Shown one piece after another: positions 51,483 to 63,707 of a stretch of 64,000 nucleotides of DNA. Within the stretch, counting starts at the first letter, position 1. The number at the start of each line of letters is the position of its first letter. Both the position numbers and the translations under genes were made by a program. A model generated the notes under the pieces. The model made no database searches and was not told where the DNA came from. It was given only the letters and a program-made list of their open reading frames with translations. The DNA is from Stercorarius parasiticus (Eukaryota; Chordata; Aves; Charadriiformes; Stercorariidae): contig VWZL01002042.1 in assembly GCA_013396915.1 (NCBI GenBank), forward strand, positions 742,789 through 806,788, given 5' to 3'.

Positions 51483-51566
51483 GGCTTTTCTCTCCTCTTT
51501 CCTTTCTCATTCCTTCCTTTTCCCTTTTCCTCCTGAAGCCGGGGTGGTTCTTAGCTGACGGGCACG

Positions 51567-51715
51567 ATGCTGGTGGGAGCCCTGCGTGGCCTTCTGCTCC
51601 TCTGCCTGGTTGAGGAGGGCATCAGCAAAGTCAGAAGATACTACATCGGTGCAGTGGAAACCGCCTGGGACTACACACACAGCGACCTGCTCTCCGTACT
51701 GCAAGCGCCTGCGGG
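51567..51715 (+). CDS. F8: F8 exon 1 (signal peptide and start of A1)
   Basis: ATG in the context ggcacgATGC (A at -3). 49 codons plus two bases; the donor GTAAGG splits a Gly codon. The hydrophobic core LLLLCLV fits a secretion signal. Exon 2 is 4.2 kb away. Confidence 0.95.
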
Positions 51716-54700
51716 GTAAGGCTCTTTCTATTGCAATTCCAGCAGCCTGCTACGTGTGTTCTCCCACCCTGGGATTCACAGCACCGTGAGCTTGGGTCTG
51801 GGCAGGCAGGTGCCTGGGGACAACCTGGCAGGGTGAGTGCACTGAGCTGCTGGTACAGCTGGGAATGGGTGTTTCTCTGCACTGGGGAGTCACTGAGTGC
51901 AACCCCTGATGTACACAGGTGAAATAAATCTGCAGAGAGAGATGCAGACCTGCTCTGCGCTGCTTTATCTTAATGCCGTTTGCCTGTGACCCTTTAAAGT
52001 CTGTGCCCAGAGCCAAGGGCTGGTTCTCCAGCCTGTGATTTCTCTTCTGCTCTGTGTCCTGGGAGCTTTGGGGAGATGCGAGGGGAGATGGGGTCCTGTG
52101 CCTCCCTGCCTGGGGGCTGCAGAGGGAGGTTGGCTGTGCCCCCCCGACATAACTCAGAGCAGCAAAGGCTCTCCACTCTGCCTGCCCCTGGTAAAACCCA
52201 GCTTTAGTTATTTATGTCTTTGTGTACATTACGTTGCTGGGGCTGGCATTTTTCCTTTGGGGAATGAAAACAATTTTTAGTGTTTGGGCAAAGAATGGTG
52301 CTTGTACACTGTGACAGGAGGGAGGCAGGCAGGGTGGTTTTGCCCAAATTCTTTGGAGTGGGAAGGAAAAGTGGTAGTTGTATTGCTCAGGCATCAGGAT
52401 GGTGTTGTCTGGAGACGCAACTGGCTTGGACATACGTGGCTGCGAGGGGGCCGTTGCGAGCTCAGCACGGGGGAGCAGAGCTGGACAACTTCATCCCCTG
52501 TGGACCAAGCCGTACCCTTTCCCTCTGCCACGTCCCCTTTCCCTCTGCCACGTCCCCTTCCCCAGGCTCTGTGCCAGGTCGGTGGCAGCCCACGGCCCCA
52601 TCTCAGACCCACACTGGCTTGAGCAGCGGGGAGCTGTGGTCAGGCACTGGAACCCAGGCTCCAGTGATAAGCCAGGTCAGCCTGACTTACTGCTGTAGTC
52701 ACTGTATCAGAGTCACGTTGTTTTTTTTCCCTTTGGAAAATTGCATACGGCACCCCCTGTTTTACTAATGCCCCCCCTGCTCTGCTTTTACTGACATTGC
52801 ACTCAGATCCATTAGGCTACGGTGGCGGTGAGGTCACTCACACCGTTAATTCAACCCTGTGGCTTTCCATTTTGGCACTGTCTTTAATGACGTGCTCGCA
52901 CGCCGTTTCTGACCCGGGAGTGACTCAGGGACCTGGCTGTGCCCTGGGGATGAGCGGGGCATCGGCAGGAGGTCTGAGGTCACTTTTCTAAAATGGGGAA
53001 CGATAACTTTGGCTTTCTCAGAGGGACTTGGTGGCATGCTCTGGACATGCAGGGCATGCTAGGGCAGCGCGGCTCCTGGGGGAGCCATGGTAGGAACCGG
53101 GGCTTACTCGGCATGGCTATTCCCAGCTGGATGGTGGTGCCTTTTCCCTGCCCCTGCAGCCTCAGCCCAGTTCCCCCCATGCAGGGAGGGCACAGGAAAA
53201 CAGCCAGGCTGGGGAGAAAGGGTATGTAGGACCGAGCCAGGAGAGCGTGGCAGGAGCAGACCTGGGGTGCCTCTGAGCTGTGCGTGAGGTGTCTTCTGCT
53301 CCATCCATTCTCCCTCACGGCACCAGCATCTCACGGCAGCCCCTAAGGCTGCACCTCCCGGCAGGACCTCCAAAACCCCTGTATGCATCAAGTGGTCTCT
53401 CTGGCATGTTTGTGGAAAGCTCTGCCAAATGAATGGGCTAGAGCACACCAGGCCAGAGCTGTTTACGCCTTCCCCATGATTTAAGTTTCTCTTCCTCCCA
53501 AACGTAACGCTACCAGCAGGGTCAGAACCGGGACCAGCGTGTCCCGTGATGGCCCCAGGGAACTCAGCTCCGGCTTGGAGCTGGCGGCCACGTAGCAGCA
53601 GCCCATGTTTGAGTGCTTCGGCAGCGCAGGGTGTTTACCTTGGCCGTCTCCCGTCTCCGAGAGATGAACAGATAGTGCGGCTAACAATGCTGATCGAAGG
53701 CGCCAGGAACTTGTCTCCCTGCCTCAGCTTCAGCCGCCATTGGTGTAGGAAGTCCATGGGGACCCCAAGTGCAGAGGACGGGCCAGGAGCACTTGGATCA
53801 GACATCCTTGCTCTGGACTCTGCCTCCTTGTCCCCTGCAAAGGCTGACAGCCTCTGCCGTGCCAGCTGGGACCCAGCGCTGAGCCCTGGTGTCACCAAGT
53901 CTCCCCCCAGCCATGCCCCTGCATGCCAGCAAAATCCCCCTGGCTCCAGAGGATTTCTGCCTCGTTTACTGCAGAATTACCAGGACCAGACCCTCATATC
54001 TCAGGGATGTGTTTTTGAAAGCTGGGCTTTCTGCAAGTTAGAGATTAAGGCACAGCTTCCTGACAGCGAACAGCCCAGTGCCAGCGATCCCACGGCACTG
54101 CCACCTCGCAGCCTGGGGTCACCCTGGAGAGCAAAGCTTGGTCCGGACCCTACTGCCATCAAGCCAGGCGTGATAATGGCTGGTGGGCAAAGTCAGCTGA
54201 ATGCCGTGGCCCTGCTCACTGGGGCTGTGTCTGCTGGGGGCTTCCTGCCATCCCAAACGTGGGGTTATAGCCGTGGTGGGAAAGGCAGAAGCTGGGCACG
54301 TGTGGGGTTTTTGTGGGCATCTGTCCTGCTCTGTCCCCAGGGAGGGTGAACCGCGCTCTGCCCGCAGCATCCTCTGGCTGCAGGTGGCTTCCAGCCGGCG
54401 GTGTGGGGCTGAGTGTGCGTCGCCCTTTCCCAAATTTGAGTCACTCCTCTTCCTCTTGAGGAAGAGCGCAAAGGGAACCGCTGCTTGAATGAAGGCTTAG
54501 TCAGAGGGGGAGAGCAATCCTCCTTCTTCAGAGGGAAGAAAATACCACCTGGCTTTTGCTCCAAACAAAACAAGACTGGAAGCAGTCTGTCTGGTTACTG
54601 GAAATGGTCTCAGTCCCAGGGCTGATAAGGCAGCCTCTAAAATCCCTGGAGAAATTAACGGCTTTTTTATCCTGATAAACGTGCTGTATTCCTTCTGGAA

Positions 54701-57700
54701 AATGCATTTGTGGAGCTGCTTACAGATAGAAAGCGTCCAGCGGAGATAAGTGGGGTGTGAAATACATTCAGTGTTCCTTTATCCTCCTGCTGCAAGGAGA
54801 AGTTTTTTAGGGGCTGGCTGCAAATCCCAGTTTGTTCAGAAAAGAAACAAATGGGGGGAAGTTGCTCGGACCTCAGAGCAAACTGCTGCGACCTGCCATG
54901 CAGCCTGACACAGTCTCTTTGCTGGGAGGGCTGGGGAGGATGCTCGAGGTTATACGTGATGTGATGTGTCTGCCACACCTGAAGGTGCTGGAGATGGTGG
55001 GGGGGGTGGCTGCGGGGCAGAGGCCACCATGGCACTGCTGTCACAGCACTCCCAGTGCCCTGGGTCTCTGCTGGCAGGGAAGCACGAAGATGGGCAAGGT
55101 ACGAGGCAGGAGGCTGGCAGTGATGCCCGTGGTGCCCGCTCCCAGCTGCAGCTGGGTACGGTGCCATCCCTCCTGCCATTGTGTCTTCTTCCACCGTTCC
55201 CCCTGTACTTGGCACTGGTGAGGCACCACCTCGAGGGCTGTGTCCAGTTTTGGGCCCCTCACTGCAAGAAAGACATTGAGGTGCTGGAGCCTGTCCAGAG
55301 AAGGGCAACAAAGCTGGTGAGGGGTCTGGAGCACAAGTCTGATGAGGAGCGGCTGAGGGAGCTGGGGGTGTTCAGCCTGGAGAAAAGGAGGCTGAGGGGA
55401 GACCTTCTCACTCTCTACAACTGCCTGAAAGGAGAGTGTAGTGAGGTGTGGGTTGGTCTCTTCTCCCAAGTAACAAATGATAGGACAAGAGGAAGCATTC
55501 TCAAGTTGCACCAGGGGAGGTTTAGACTGGATATTAGGAAAAATTGATAACTGAAAGAGTTATCAAACATTGGAACAGGCTGCCCAGGGAACCAGTGGAA
55601 TTGTCATCCCTGGAGGTATTTAAAAGATGGGTAGACGTGGTGCTTAGCGATATGGGTTAGTGATGGGTTTTGTCAGTGTTAGGTTGATGGTTGGACTCGA
55701 TGATCTGAAAGGTACCTTCCAACCTAGACAATTCTATGATTCTATGATTAATCACTGCCACGTTGTCATCCATGTGCTGAGCAAAACATTTCCAAACACA
55801 CCTGGGGGTTGCCAGGAAATCCAAAGGACACAACAGGGTGAGTGATCCCCGGGGATGGCACAGCACAGGGAACCTGGTGGGGAGGGGAGGAAGAGGATGG
55901 CTGCTGCCCATCCGTGGATGGGGCTGCACAATCAACCTTGGATTTTCCTTCCTCCTACAGTGTGTTGGGGCACCCAGGCCCACGGCCCTCGACGCCTGGT
56001 GTCCTTCCCCGGTACAGGAAGGCCGTGTTTGTGGAGTACCCCGATGCCTCGTTCACGCAGCCCAAGCCCAAGCCAGCGTGGATGGGTATGAAGCACCTGC
56101 AGCGCGATCAGCCTTAGCTCTCCATGACAGTGGCCATCCTGGGATGGCTGCTGGCAGCTCCTCGGCCAGGAATGGGAAAACACCTGGGTAGAGTCACAGT
56201 ACAGCAGAGCTGCTGGGGATGGAGGGAGCCTTTCTGGTGCCGGAGCAGTTGATGCTGCTATGCTACTTGAGGGACAACTGGAGGTGGAAAGTTCAGACCC
56301 TTTGAGGTCCGTGGCTGGGTGTGAGCTGCCTGACCCCCTTCCTCCCTTCAGGTCTCCTGGGCCCCACCATCCGAGCAGAAGTCTATGACACGGTGGTCAT
56401 CACGTTTAAGAACCTGGCCTCCCGCCCGTACAACATCCATGCTGTTGGGGTGTCCTACTGGAAGGCGTCGGAGGGTGAGTTGGGTGATAGCCAGATGCCC
56501 TTGTGCAGCACCTCCTGCTCTGCCGCTGGCCAGGGGGAAGCACATCCCACCCTGACCCTGCTACTCACATCCCTCTATGAGGACAAACAGTCATAGTGAT
56601 GGCTTAGCCTGGGGGAACAACCAGACCATGCCCAGCCCAGAAATGAGCTGAGATGAGCAAACAGCACACAGCAAACCCATATCAGTTATAGAGATAACAC
56701 ATAGGTTAAACATGAGGTTGGATGCTTAAGGCCAGGATGACTGTGCCCTTCAGCACCAGGGCAGGTGGTGGGTGCACAGCCCAACCATCAAGTTTCTGGC
56801 ACAGCTCTGCTCACTGCCCTGAGACCAGCTATTGCTGGTGGGAGTCGGGATGGCCCTGGGGGCTGGGGTGGAGGGAGACCGTGCTTTGGGTTGGGGGAAG
56901 AGGCATTTCTGTAGCGACGGTGTGTTCGCTATGAACCTTTGATGACATCTGGCTGTTCCTTTGGCTTTAGGTGCAGGGTATGAGGATGAGGCCAGCCAGG
57001 CAGAGAAGGAGGGTGACAGGGTGGATCCGGGGAAGACACACACGTACATCTGGGAAATACAGCAAAACCAGGGTCCCACGGATGGCGATTCACCATGCCT
57101 GACCCACTCCTACTCCTCCAACACCGACAGTGTGAAGGACATCAACTCCGGTTTGATTGGAGCCCTGCTTGTGTGCCGACCGGGTAAGAAGAGCACAGGA
57201 TGGGGACAGGTCACATGCAACCTTGAATGAAAAAGCAGAAAACTCAAAGATGCCTCCCAGGGGCTGAACATGGCAGTGGAGTTGGTAAACTGTGGTCAAC
57301 AGCAGCACTTTTGGTGTTTGGCCCTTTCCTCAAAGAGTGGAAAAAGTGTGCAGAAGCCAAACACACTTTGGATTTCCCTGCTGGGGAGTAATTGGTAGTT
57401 TCTTTCCTTTTCAAGATTTCACACTACAGATGAAATCTTCTACCTTGTATCTGAACCTTATCTATCCATACGGTGAATTGCTATGGAGGCATAAATGTTT
57501 GTCTTTCCTTCAGAGCTTCCCCAAGCTGTGATTGTTCAATGTCAGCCAGGGTGCTTTGTCAAACAGGGTTTTGTTGGAAGAACTAGAGGGAAGTTTGTAT
57601 GAGCAAGGGTTAAGGATCAGGCAGGAGAGAGGCAGGACACCTGGGGCACTGCCTGGTCCACAGTACCTGTGCCTGCTCTCCTTCCTTCGGTAAACATGGA

Positions 57701-60700
57701 GGTGATGAAATCCTGACTGTTAATACTTGCTGTTTGCAAGGCACCAAGAAGTGTACCTAGGGTGGGATTGGTCACCCCTGGTTGAGCTGTCTTCTGGAGG
57801 TAGTTGTCCAGACCCTCTGTAGTCACTGGAGAGGAATGGGCACGAGTCACCTCCTTCCAGGGCTCTGTCTGCAGGCTCCAGTGACTCACCAGGAGCAGTT
57901 TCTCCACTGATGAGCGAAGTCTAGACAGTGACAGACCATTGTGTTGATGATGGGGCTAGAGAAAATGGGCTCTTCCAGGTGACTAAATGAATCCTGAGAG
58001 GGGAAGGCAGCACAAACTCACCTTTTGATGCCTTCTGGGGGCAGCTGCCTCTCAACCATAGGCTTTTGGGGACTGGAAGGCTGGAAAAAAAGTTGTCCCA
58101 GTCATGAGACATAACAAAAGCAATCCACAGCCTGGCCTTGATTTACCAGTTCTTGGAGGGCACAAAGGGAATTCCCTGGGGAGACAGGCGTGGTGCTTGC
58201 TGACCTTTAAAGAGGACATTCCTGTGGCGTCTTGCAGGGACCCTGATGAACGATGGGAACCAGAATGTGCAGCAAGAGTATGTGATGCTCTTCGCAGTGT
58301 TTGATGAAGGTAACTACTCCTTTGACTGGTGTCGGACCCTGAATTCAGCCTAATCCAGGGCGCGTGCTTTGGCCATGGTGTGAGCACAGCTGCTCAGCTC
58401 CCACACTATCTCCCAAGGGTCTGAGCCTTGTACAGCTCCCCCAACCAACGTGCTCCTGGTGCAGTACTGCCACTCCTTCTTCTGTGCCCCAGGTGCAGGG
58501 AGCTTGCAGCCTCCCCAGCTCTCCCATCCCATGCCCTGGCCTTGTTCCCATCACATAAGCTGTGGGGGAGTAATGCCCTGTCACGTGCAGTGGTCACCAC
58601 CACATTCATGCAGAGCCATGTCCAGGTCTGCTGTGGATTTCCAACAGGCACCGCACATCTAACCTCCCTGGATTTTGGCTTTCATACTGTTTCACCCCAG
58701 TTGCAAGGTTTCCTTTTTCTTTGAAATGCTCTCAAGTGAAAGCTGACTGCATCCTCCCCTCTGCACAGGGAAAAGCTGGTACTCTGAGCCTGGCTCCCTG
58801 GCAGCTCGCAACAGGACAGAGCTGCACACCATCAATGGCTACATCAATGGCTCGCTGCCTGGTGAGTACCAGTGTGCCGGGGACAGGGATGGAGGGCATG
58901 GGAGGTGCTAGGAACAGGCGTGTAGCCAGGTCTGTAAACTCAGGGTGGCTTGTGAAAGGATATGAGAATGGACATCAAGAGGAGTTTCCAGGTGATGGGT
59001 CTGTTGGGCTGTCTTCACCCCAGAGGGACTATCACATCTCAACTCCTTGAGCTGCCTTGCCCATTTAGAGTGGGGCAGGACCTGTTTTCCGGCTGTCTGT
59101 GCAGCTGACGTCCTCAGAGGTCTCCAGAAATAGTGCTGGTAGCAAAGAGTATCATCTCTTGTAGCTCTGTGAACAAGGCTGGAGGTAACATTGAGGGGAA
59201 ATTTCGGTTCCCACTAGCCTGGCTCTGACAACACACCTCTGTAGGATTTGGGGAATAGAATCATTTAGGTTGGAAAAGACCCTTAAGATCATTGAGTCCA
59301 ACCATACATCTAACACTGCCAACTCCACCCCTAAACTGTGTCCCTAAGTGCCATTTCTACACATCCTTTAAATACCTGCAGGGATGGTGACTCAGCCACT
59401 TCCCTGGGCAGCCTGTCCCAGTGTTTGATAACTCCTTCAGTGAAGAAATTTCTCCTAATACCCAACCTAACCCCCTCCTGGTGCAACTTGATGCCGTTTC
59501 CTCTTGTCCTATCACTTGCTACCTGGGAGAAGAGACCGAGCCCCCCTCACTACAACCTCCTTTCAGGTTGTTGTAGAAAGTGATAAGGTCTCCCCGCAGC
59601 CTCCTTTTCTCCAGAAAAGCAAAAGAAAAGGCCATTTGTGGTCCCAGTGAAGACAAAAGTTGGCATTTTCTGATGTTCTTCTGGGAGAAGGTCCAGAGCC
59701 ACTTGAGAGTGAAGAATCTTCAAGGCAAACTGGGAGACACTGTCAGCAGAGCCATTACCATCAGCAGCCCTGGTGAATCGCAGCCTGAAATTTCCCACCT
59801 GGGTCTGGCCATTCTCCAATAAAAGGCAAAAGCAAAACTCCCCTGAATTCCCTGTCCTGGTGGATCTAAGGAGCTTAAGAGCTGAGTAGACCTCATGGCC
59901 AGCTGCTGATTCTGAACAGTGGATTTTCCCTCAAGAAGGTATCCACCTCCGCCCAGTAACCTCCAGTCTGGTTGCGGGACCTGGCCTGAGAGGTGTCTGA
60001 TGGAGAGGTGGCAATGGAGAGCTGAGGGCCTCAGGATGGAGCCTCCACCCTGTCTCCTCCGGGGCTCTTGGGATCTGTTCCAGTCACCTATTGCACGCAG
60101 TGCAAAAAACAAGTGCTTGACTCTGTATTTGACTTTGTTTGGCTTCAGCTTCCAGGAACTTGTTCTTGTTATTCACTTCCCTGCTAGTTTACAGAGCCCT
60201 TCAGCACACACTAATTTCTTCCCAGGAAAATATTTTTACAATGCATTCAAGTCCTCTCCCATTTCCTCCGCACACTGAGCTCTTTGAGCCTCTCCGAAGA
60301 AGGAATTTTCCCCAGCCTTCAAATAATCCTGGTGACCTCTCTCTGCCCTTTTTAGGGTATTTCAGCTACTGCCCCAAATGCAACGTTTTAGTATTAGGCT
60401 TGCCAGTGTTGTGATCACACAAATTATTCTCCTTTCCAGTTCCGGAATCCCATATTTATAGAGTCAAGGAGCCCATCTACTTCTTTTGCTACTGCATCCC
60501 ACTGTGAGTTCCCACCAGCATGCCTCCCAAAGCCCATCCCAAAGTCCCTCACACTGTAAATCCAGTCTTATCTCAGGGGGGTGATGTGGCCTGTGCCTCT
60601 GTTTTGCTCAGACAGTCTACGTTCACATGCGACTTCTCCAGCTTGAAGCCACCACTTTGCGGGGCAGGAGACTACTCAGCACGTGTCAGGCTCTGACTCC

Positions 60701-63700
60701 ATGACACCAAGATGGGCACAGTGCTGACTCCTGGGTGCTTTCCTTCTCTCCTGGTAGGTCTCACACTGTGCCTCAAGAAGCAGGTCCACTGGCACGTGAT
60801 TGGGTTGGGCACTGGGCCAGAAGTCCACTCCATCTTCTTCGAAGCCCACACATTCCTGGTGAGAGGCCACCGTCTCAGCAGCCTAGAAATCTCCCCTGCC
60901 ACATATCTCACAGCCCAGACCATGCCAGGAACGGCTGGCTGGTTTCGGATGTTCTGCCAAATGCTGTCCCATCAGCAAGGTAACCTTATTCTGCAAGGGC
61001 TTGGGGGAAAGGAAGTTTAGGGGATGGCCTGGGCTCAGGGTTCTATTCAGTGCTGCAGGTCCAAGGCCCCTCCTGCTCCACAGTGTTACGTCCATGAGCA
61101 ATCTGGCCTGTGACCAAGATGGCATAGGTTGACCCATGTGATGGCCCATTTGATGGGGACAATAGTAGAGAGGACATCTCCCAGGTAGAGCCTGGAATAG
61201 TGTGTGCCTGTGCTGGCATGTCCATGTGACCCTTTCTGCCCGGCTTGTCTGAACCCAGCTGGCATGGAGGCCATTGTGAAGGTGGAGGAGTGTCCAGAGG
61301 AGCGCGTGATGAAGATGGGGCAACTGTCAGATGAGCCAGAGGACATGGATTACCCTGAAGAAGATGAGGAAACTTATCACGTGATCCAAGTGCGCTCTTT
61401 TGCCAAAGAGAAACCTGTGACCTGGACTCACTACATTGCGGCTGAAGAAATGGACTGGGATTATGCTCCCGTGAAGCCAGTGTCTCTGGACAGGTGAGAG
61501 TGGGAAAGTGTGCCCATGAAGCTGCTCCTCGAGGCAGGACAAGGATGATCCTGGGGAGGCCATGGGAAGGCAGGACCTGGCTTTGCTCCCTTTTACCAAA
61601 TATCTTGCAGAGGCATTTGTCACTAGGGCATTTGTCTCTGTTGCCCAGGAGTCAGCCCCTTCTGAGCAGGTAGTAGTCCCTGGTGACGCTTCTGACCCTC
61701 CAGGCAGGAGGCCCTGCACAGCCAGGACATGTGCCTGCGGCCCCAGAGTGTGGGTCTCCTTGCCCTGTCTGGAAGGTCCTGCTCTAGATAGCAGGGGCAA
61801 TTAATCCCTGCTGCTGCCCCCCTTCTTGGAGAGAGAGGTGATGCGAGTGCGATATCTCAGCAGAAGTATCTTAGTCAGCACTGCATGGCGATGACACTTG
61901 TCACCAGTCCCAACGTCACTGCCAACGCAGGCTGTGTGGGCTGGGGCTGGCTTGGTAGTGGAGTCACCAGGTTCTGCTCTAGATGGGGATGTCAGACAGC
62001 AGCCGCTGGAGCAAGGCATGTGGGGCAGAAATCCCCACCTGGAGAGGTGTCCTCTCCAGCTTAGGGCTGGCCTTACTCCTGGGAAGGAGATGGGATGACC
62101 AAGAAAAGGCAGCGTCTCTGTTGCATACTGGGGGTGTTCCCTGACACAGGACAACCCGCCAGGCTCTCAGCTCTCACAGCCACCACTTTCCTCCAAGACA
62201 GGGCAGTGTCAGCCCAAGGCTGCTACTGTGCAACCTAGTTGAAGCTTTCTCTGTTAAAGAAGCACTGAATCACTTGAAACCTTATTCCTCAGGATGCACG
62301 TTGTGATTGCAGGGATGGGTGTCCCCACTGTGCACTGGTAGTCCCCGGGCAGCTGTGTACATCCTTGGACGATGGAAGGTCTTATTCTGGTTCTGACAGT
62401 GTCCCTCATGTGGCCATTTGCTCTTTCTCTGCCTTGCTCTTTCTCTGCAGAAACATCACAAGCCTGTTCCTGGAGGCTGGCCCTCAGCGGATCGGTTCAA
62501 AGTATAAGAAAGTGATGTTTGTGGAGTACGAGGATGCAACCTTCAAGAAGCGCAAGGTTTCAGATCAAATGGACAAGGGAATCCTGGGGCCTGTCATTAA
62601 GGGAGAGGTTGGAGATCAGTTTAAGGTAAGAGAGAGAGTGCTTTCCACAAAGGGGGACTGGAAGGGGAACTTCAAAGCTTGATGCTGTTCCTCCGAGAGC
62701 TATTGCTCTTGGTTTGTGGCTAAGGTCTGACATAAGTCCTTGAGGTGCTCTATCATGTTTGGTAACGTCCAAAGTTCACCAGAAAGTCAGATGTTACTGA
62801 AAGCTAAAGCTAAATACTCTCAGTGAGATCAGCAGAGATGCACGGGATATGGCCCGGTCCCCTTGATTTGACTTCATTGCAGACATCTTAGGAATCTTGT
62901 GAATTAATCCATGACAGAGGGCATCCAGCACCTTCCTCTGAGGCAGGAGCGTCCTCTCACCCTCCACTCTTCTCCATCTGTGTGCTCTTACCATACAGTA
63001 TTGGGGACTGTCACTTGTGTCTCCTCAAGTGCCTCTACCGACCACTTGACTTGTTTGCTGCCAGGAGGGATGGGATGGTTTCCAGGAGCTTCACATTTCT
63101 GCTCCCTGACGGGGGTTCTCTGTGCAGCTGTGGGCATGCAGCTGAAGGTAATGTCTGTGGCGAAGCCCCAACAGAGCTATTTAGAGAAATAAATGAAGGG
63201 CTTCTTGTGGTGAAGTGGGGAGCACTTTGAAGCTGTTGATTGCTGTGTCTTAGTCCTCTGAGGCTCCTGGATTGACAGACATCTTCTGTCTCATATGCAA
63301 AGTGAGACTAAAGACAGCAACTTTTCCTATAATAAATCTGATATTTTCATGCCCTCCCTAAAATGAGTATCTCCCAGATAGATGGACAGTGTGCATTGGT
63401 AGAGAAATAAACAGTCTTTTCTTCTATTCTGACTCCTACTTTGTGGTCCCAGACACGTCTGGGTTCCTCCCCGTTGGACACTGGCAGGTAGCCGATCCCA
63501 GAGCACTGCTTGCCCAGCGTTTCCCTCCCTGTGAGGACACCGAGGGCAGCCTCAAGGGCTCACAACATTCAGAAAGCATTAAATGCTCCTGCTGGCTGTC
63601 ATCCTCATTTCAGATCGTGTTCAGGAACCTGGCAAGCCGACCGTACAACATCTACCCTCATGGCCTCACCAGCATAAGGCCATACCACCCAATGAAGTCC

Positions 63701-63707
63701 TCTCAAG
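51567..63707 (+). CDS. F8: F8, coagulation factor VIII (exons 1-10, truncated by the window edge)
   Basis: Exons: 51567-51715, 55961-56085, 56352-56474, 56971-57183, 58238-58309, 58769-58861, 60758-60979, 61259-61493, 62451-62625, 63614-63707. All have AG acceptors and GT donors, phases agree throughout, and exon limits match human exons 1-10. They give 500 codons plus one base. A signal peptide ([20 protein letters not shown]) precedes a mature start [16 protein letters not shown]. The A1 domain follows ([37 protein letters not shown] block read here as [12 protein letters not shown]), then the acidic a1 linker and the start of A2 ([42 protein letters not shown]). Factor VIII circulates bound to von Willebrand factor and, once cleaved by thrombin, is the cofactor of factor IXa in activating factor X. 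Sequons at Asn242 and Asn254 are visible; the latter matches the human VNRSLPG site. The remaining A2-B-A3-C1-C2 exons lie to the right. Confidence 0.97.
52515..52562 (+). repeat. 20-bp tandem repeat
   Basis: Two exact copies of ccctttccctctgccacgtc and a partial third. Confidence 0.9.
55209..55752 (+). mobile_element. CR1 LINE 3' fragment in F8 intron 1, forward orientation
   Basis: Runs gctgtgtccagttttgggcc, gagaagggcaacaaagctgg, ttcagcctggagaaaaggag, through ggttggactcgatgatct to an intact terminus attctatgattctatgatt. A complete 3' end with a 5' truncation is usual for CR1. Confidence 0.95.
59256..59616 (-). mobile_element. CR1 LINE 3' fragment in F8 intron 6, reverse orientation
   Basis: Begins atagaatcatttaggttgga, then atcattgagtccaacc, gtgtccctaagtgcc, and reaches ggtctccccgcagcctcctt. 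It closely resembles the reverse complement of the copy at 55.2 kb, so it is probably the same subfamily. Confidence 0.93.
60758..60979 (+). CDS. F8: F8 exon 7, A1 copper-site exon
   Basis: Encodes residues ~260-332, from [17 protein letters not shown] to [12 protein letters not shown]. The ligands known for the human A1 type 1 copper site (H267, C310, H315, M320) align with His282, Cys325, His330 and Met335, the last of which is in exon 8; spacing is identical. Human His311 and His317 are Gln here. Confidence 0.95.
61259..61493 (+). CDS. F8: F8 exon 8, acidic linker a1 and first thrombin site
   Basis: Encodes residues ~334-410. The acidic run [14 protein letters not shown] contains Tyr364 in a sulfation-like context (human Tyr346). 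The sequence [17 protein letters not shown] keeps the A1/A2 thrombin cleavage as Arg378-Ser379 (human R372-S373). The linker from CPEE to that Arg is 35 residues against 44 in human. Confidence 0.95.

Larger units (their letters stand above)
51716..55960 (+). other. F8: F8 intron 1 (4.2 kb)
   Basis: Contains a 20-bp tandem repeat at 52.5 kb and a CR1 copy at 55.2-55.75 kb. ORFs within it, including the 193-codon frame at 54966-55547 that runs into CR1, are not supported as genes. Confidence 0.8.

Noticed and set aside
54966..55547. 193-codon + strand frame in F8 intron 1
   Set aside because: Its second half is translated CR1 sequence and its first half has no support.
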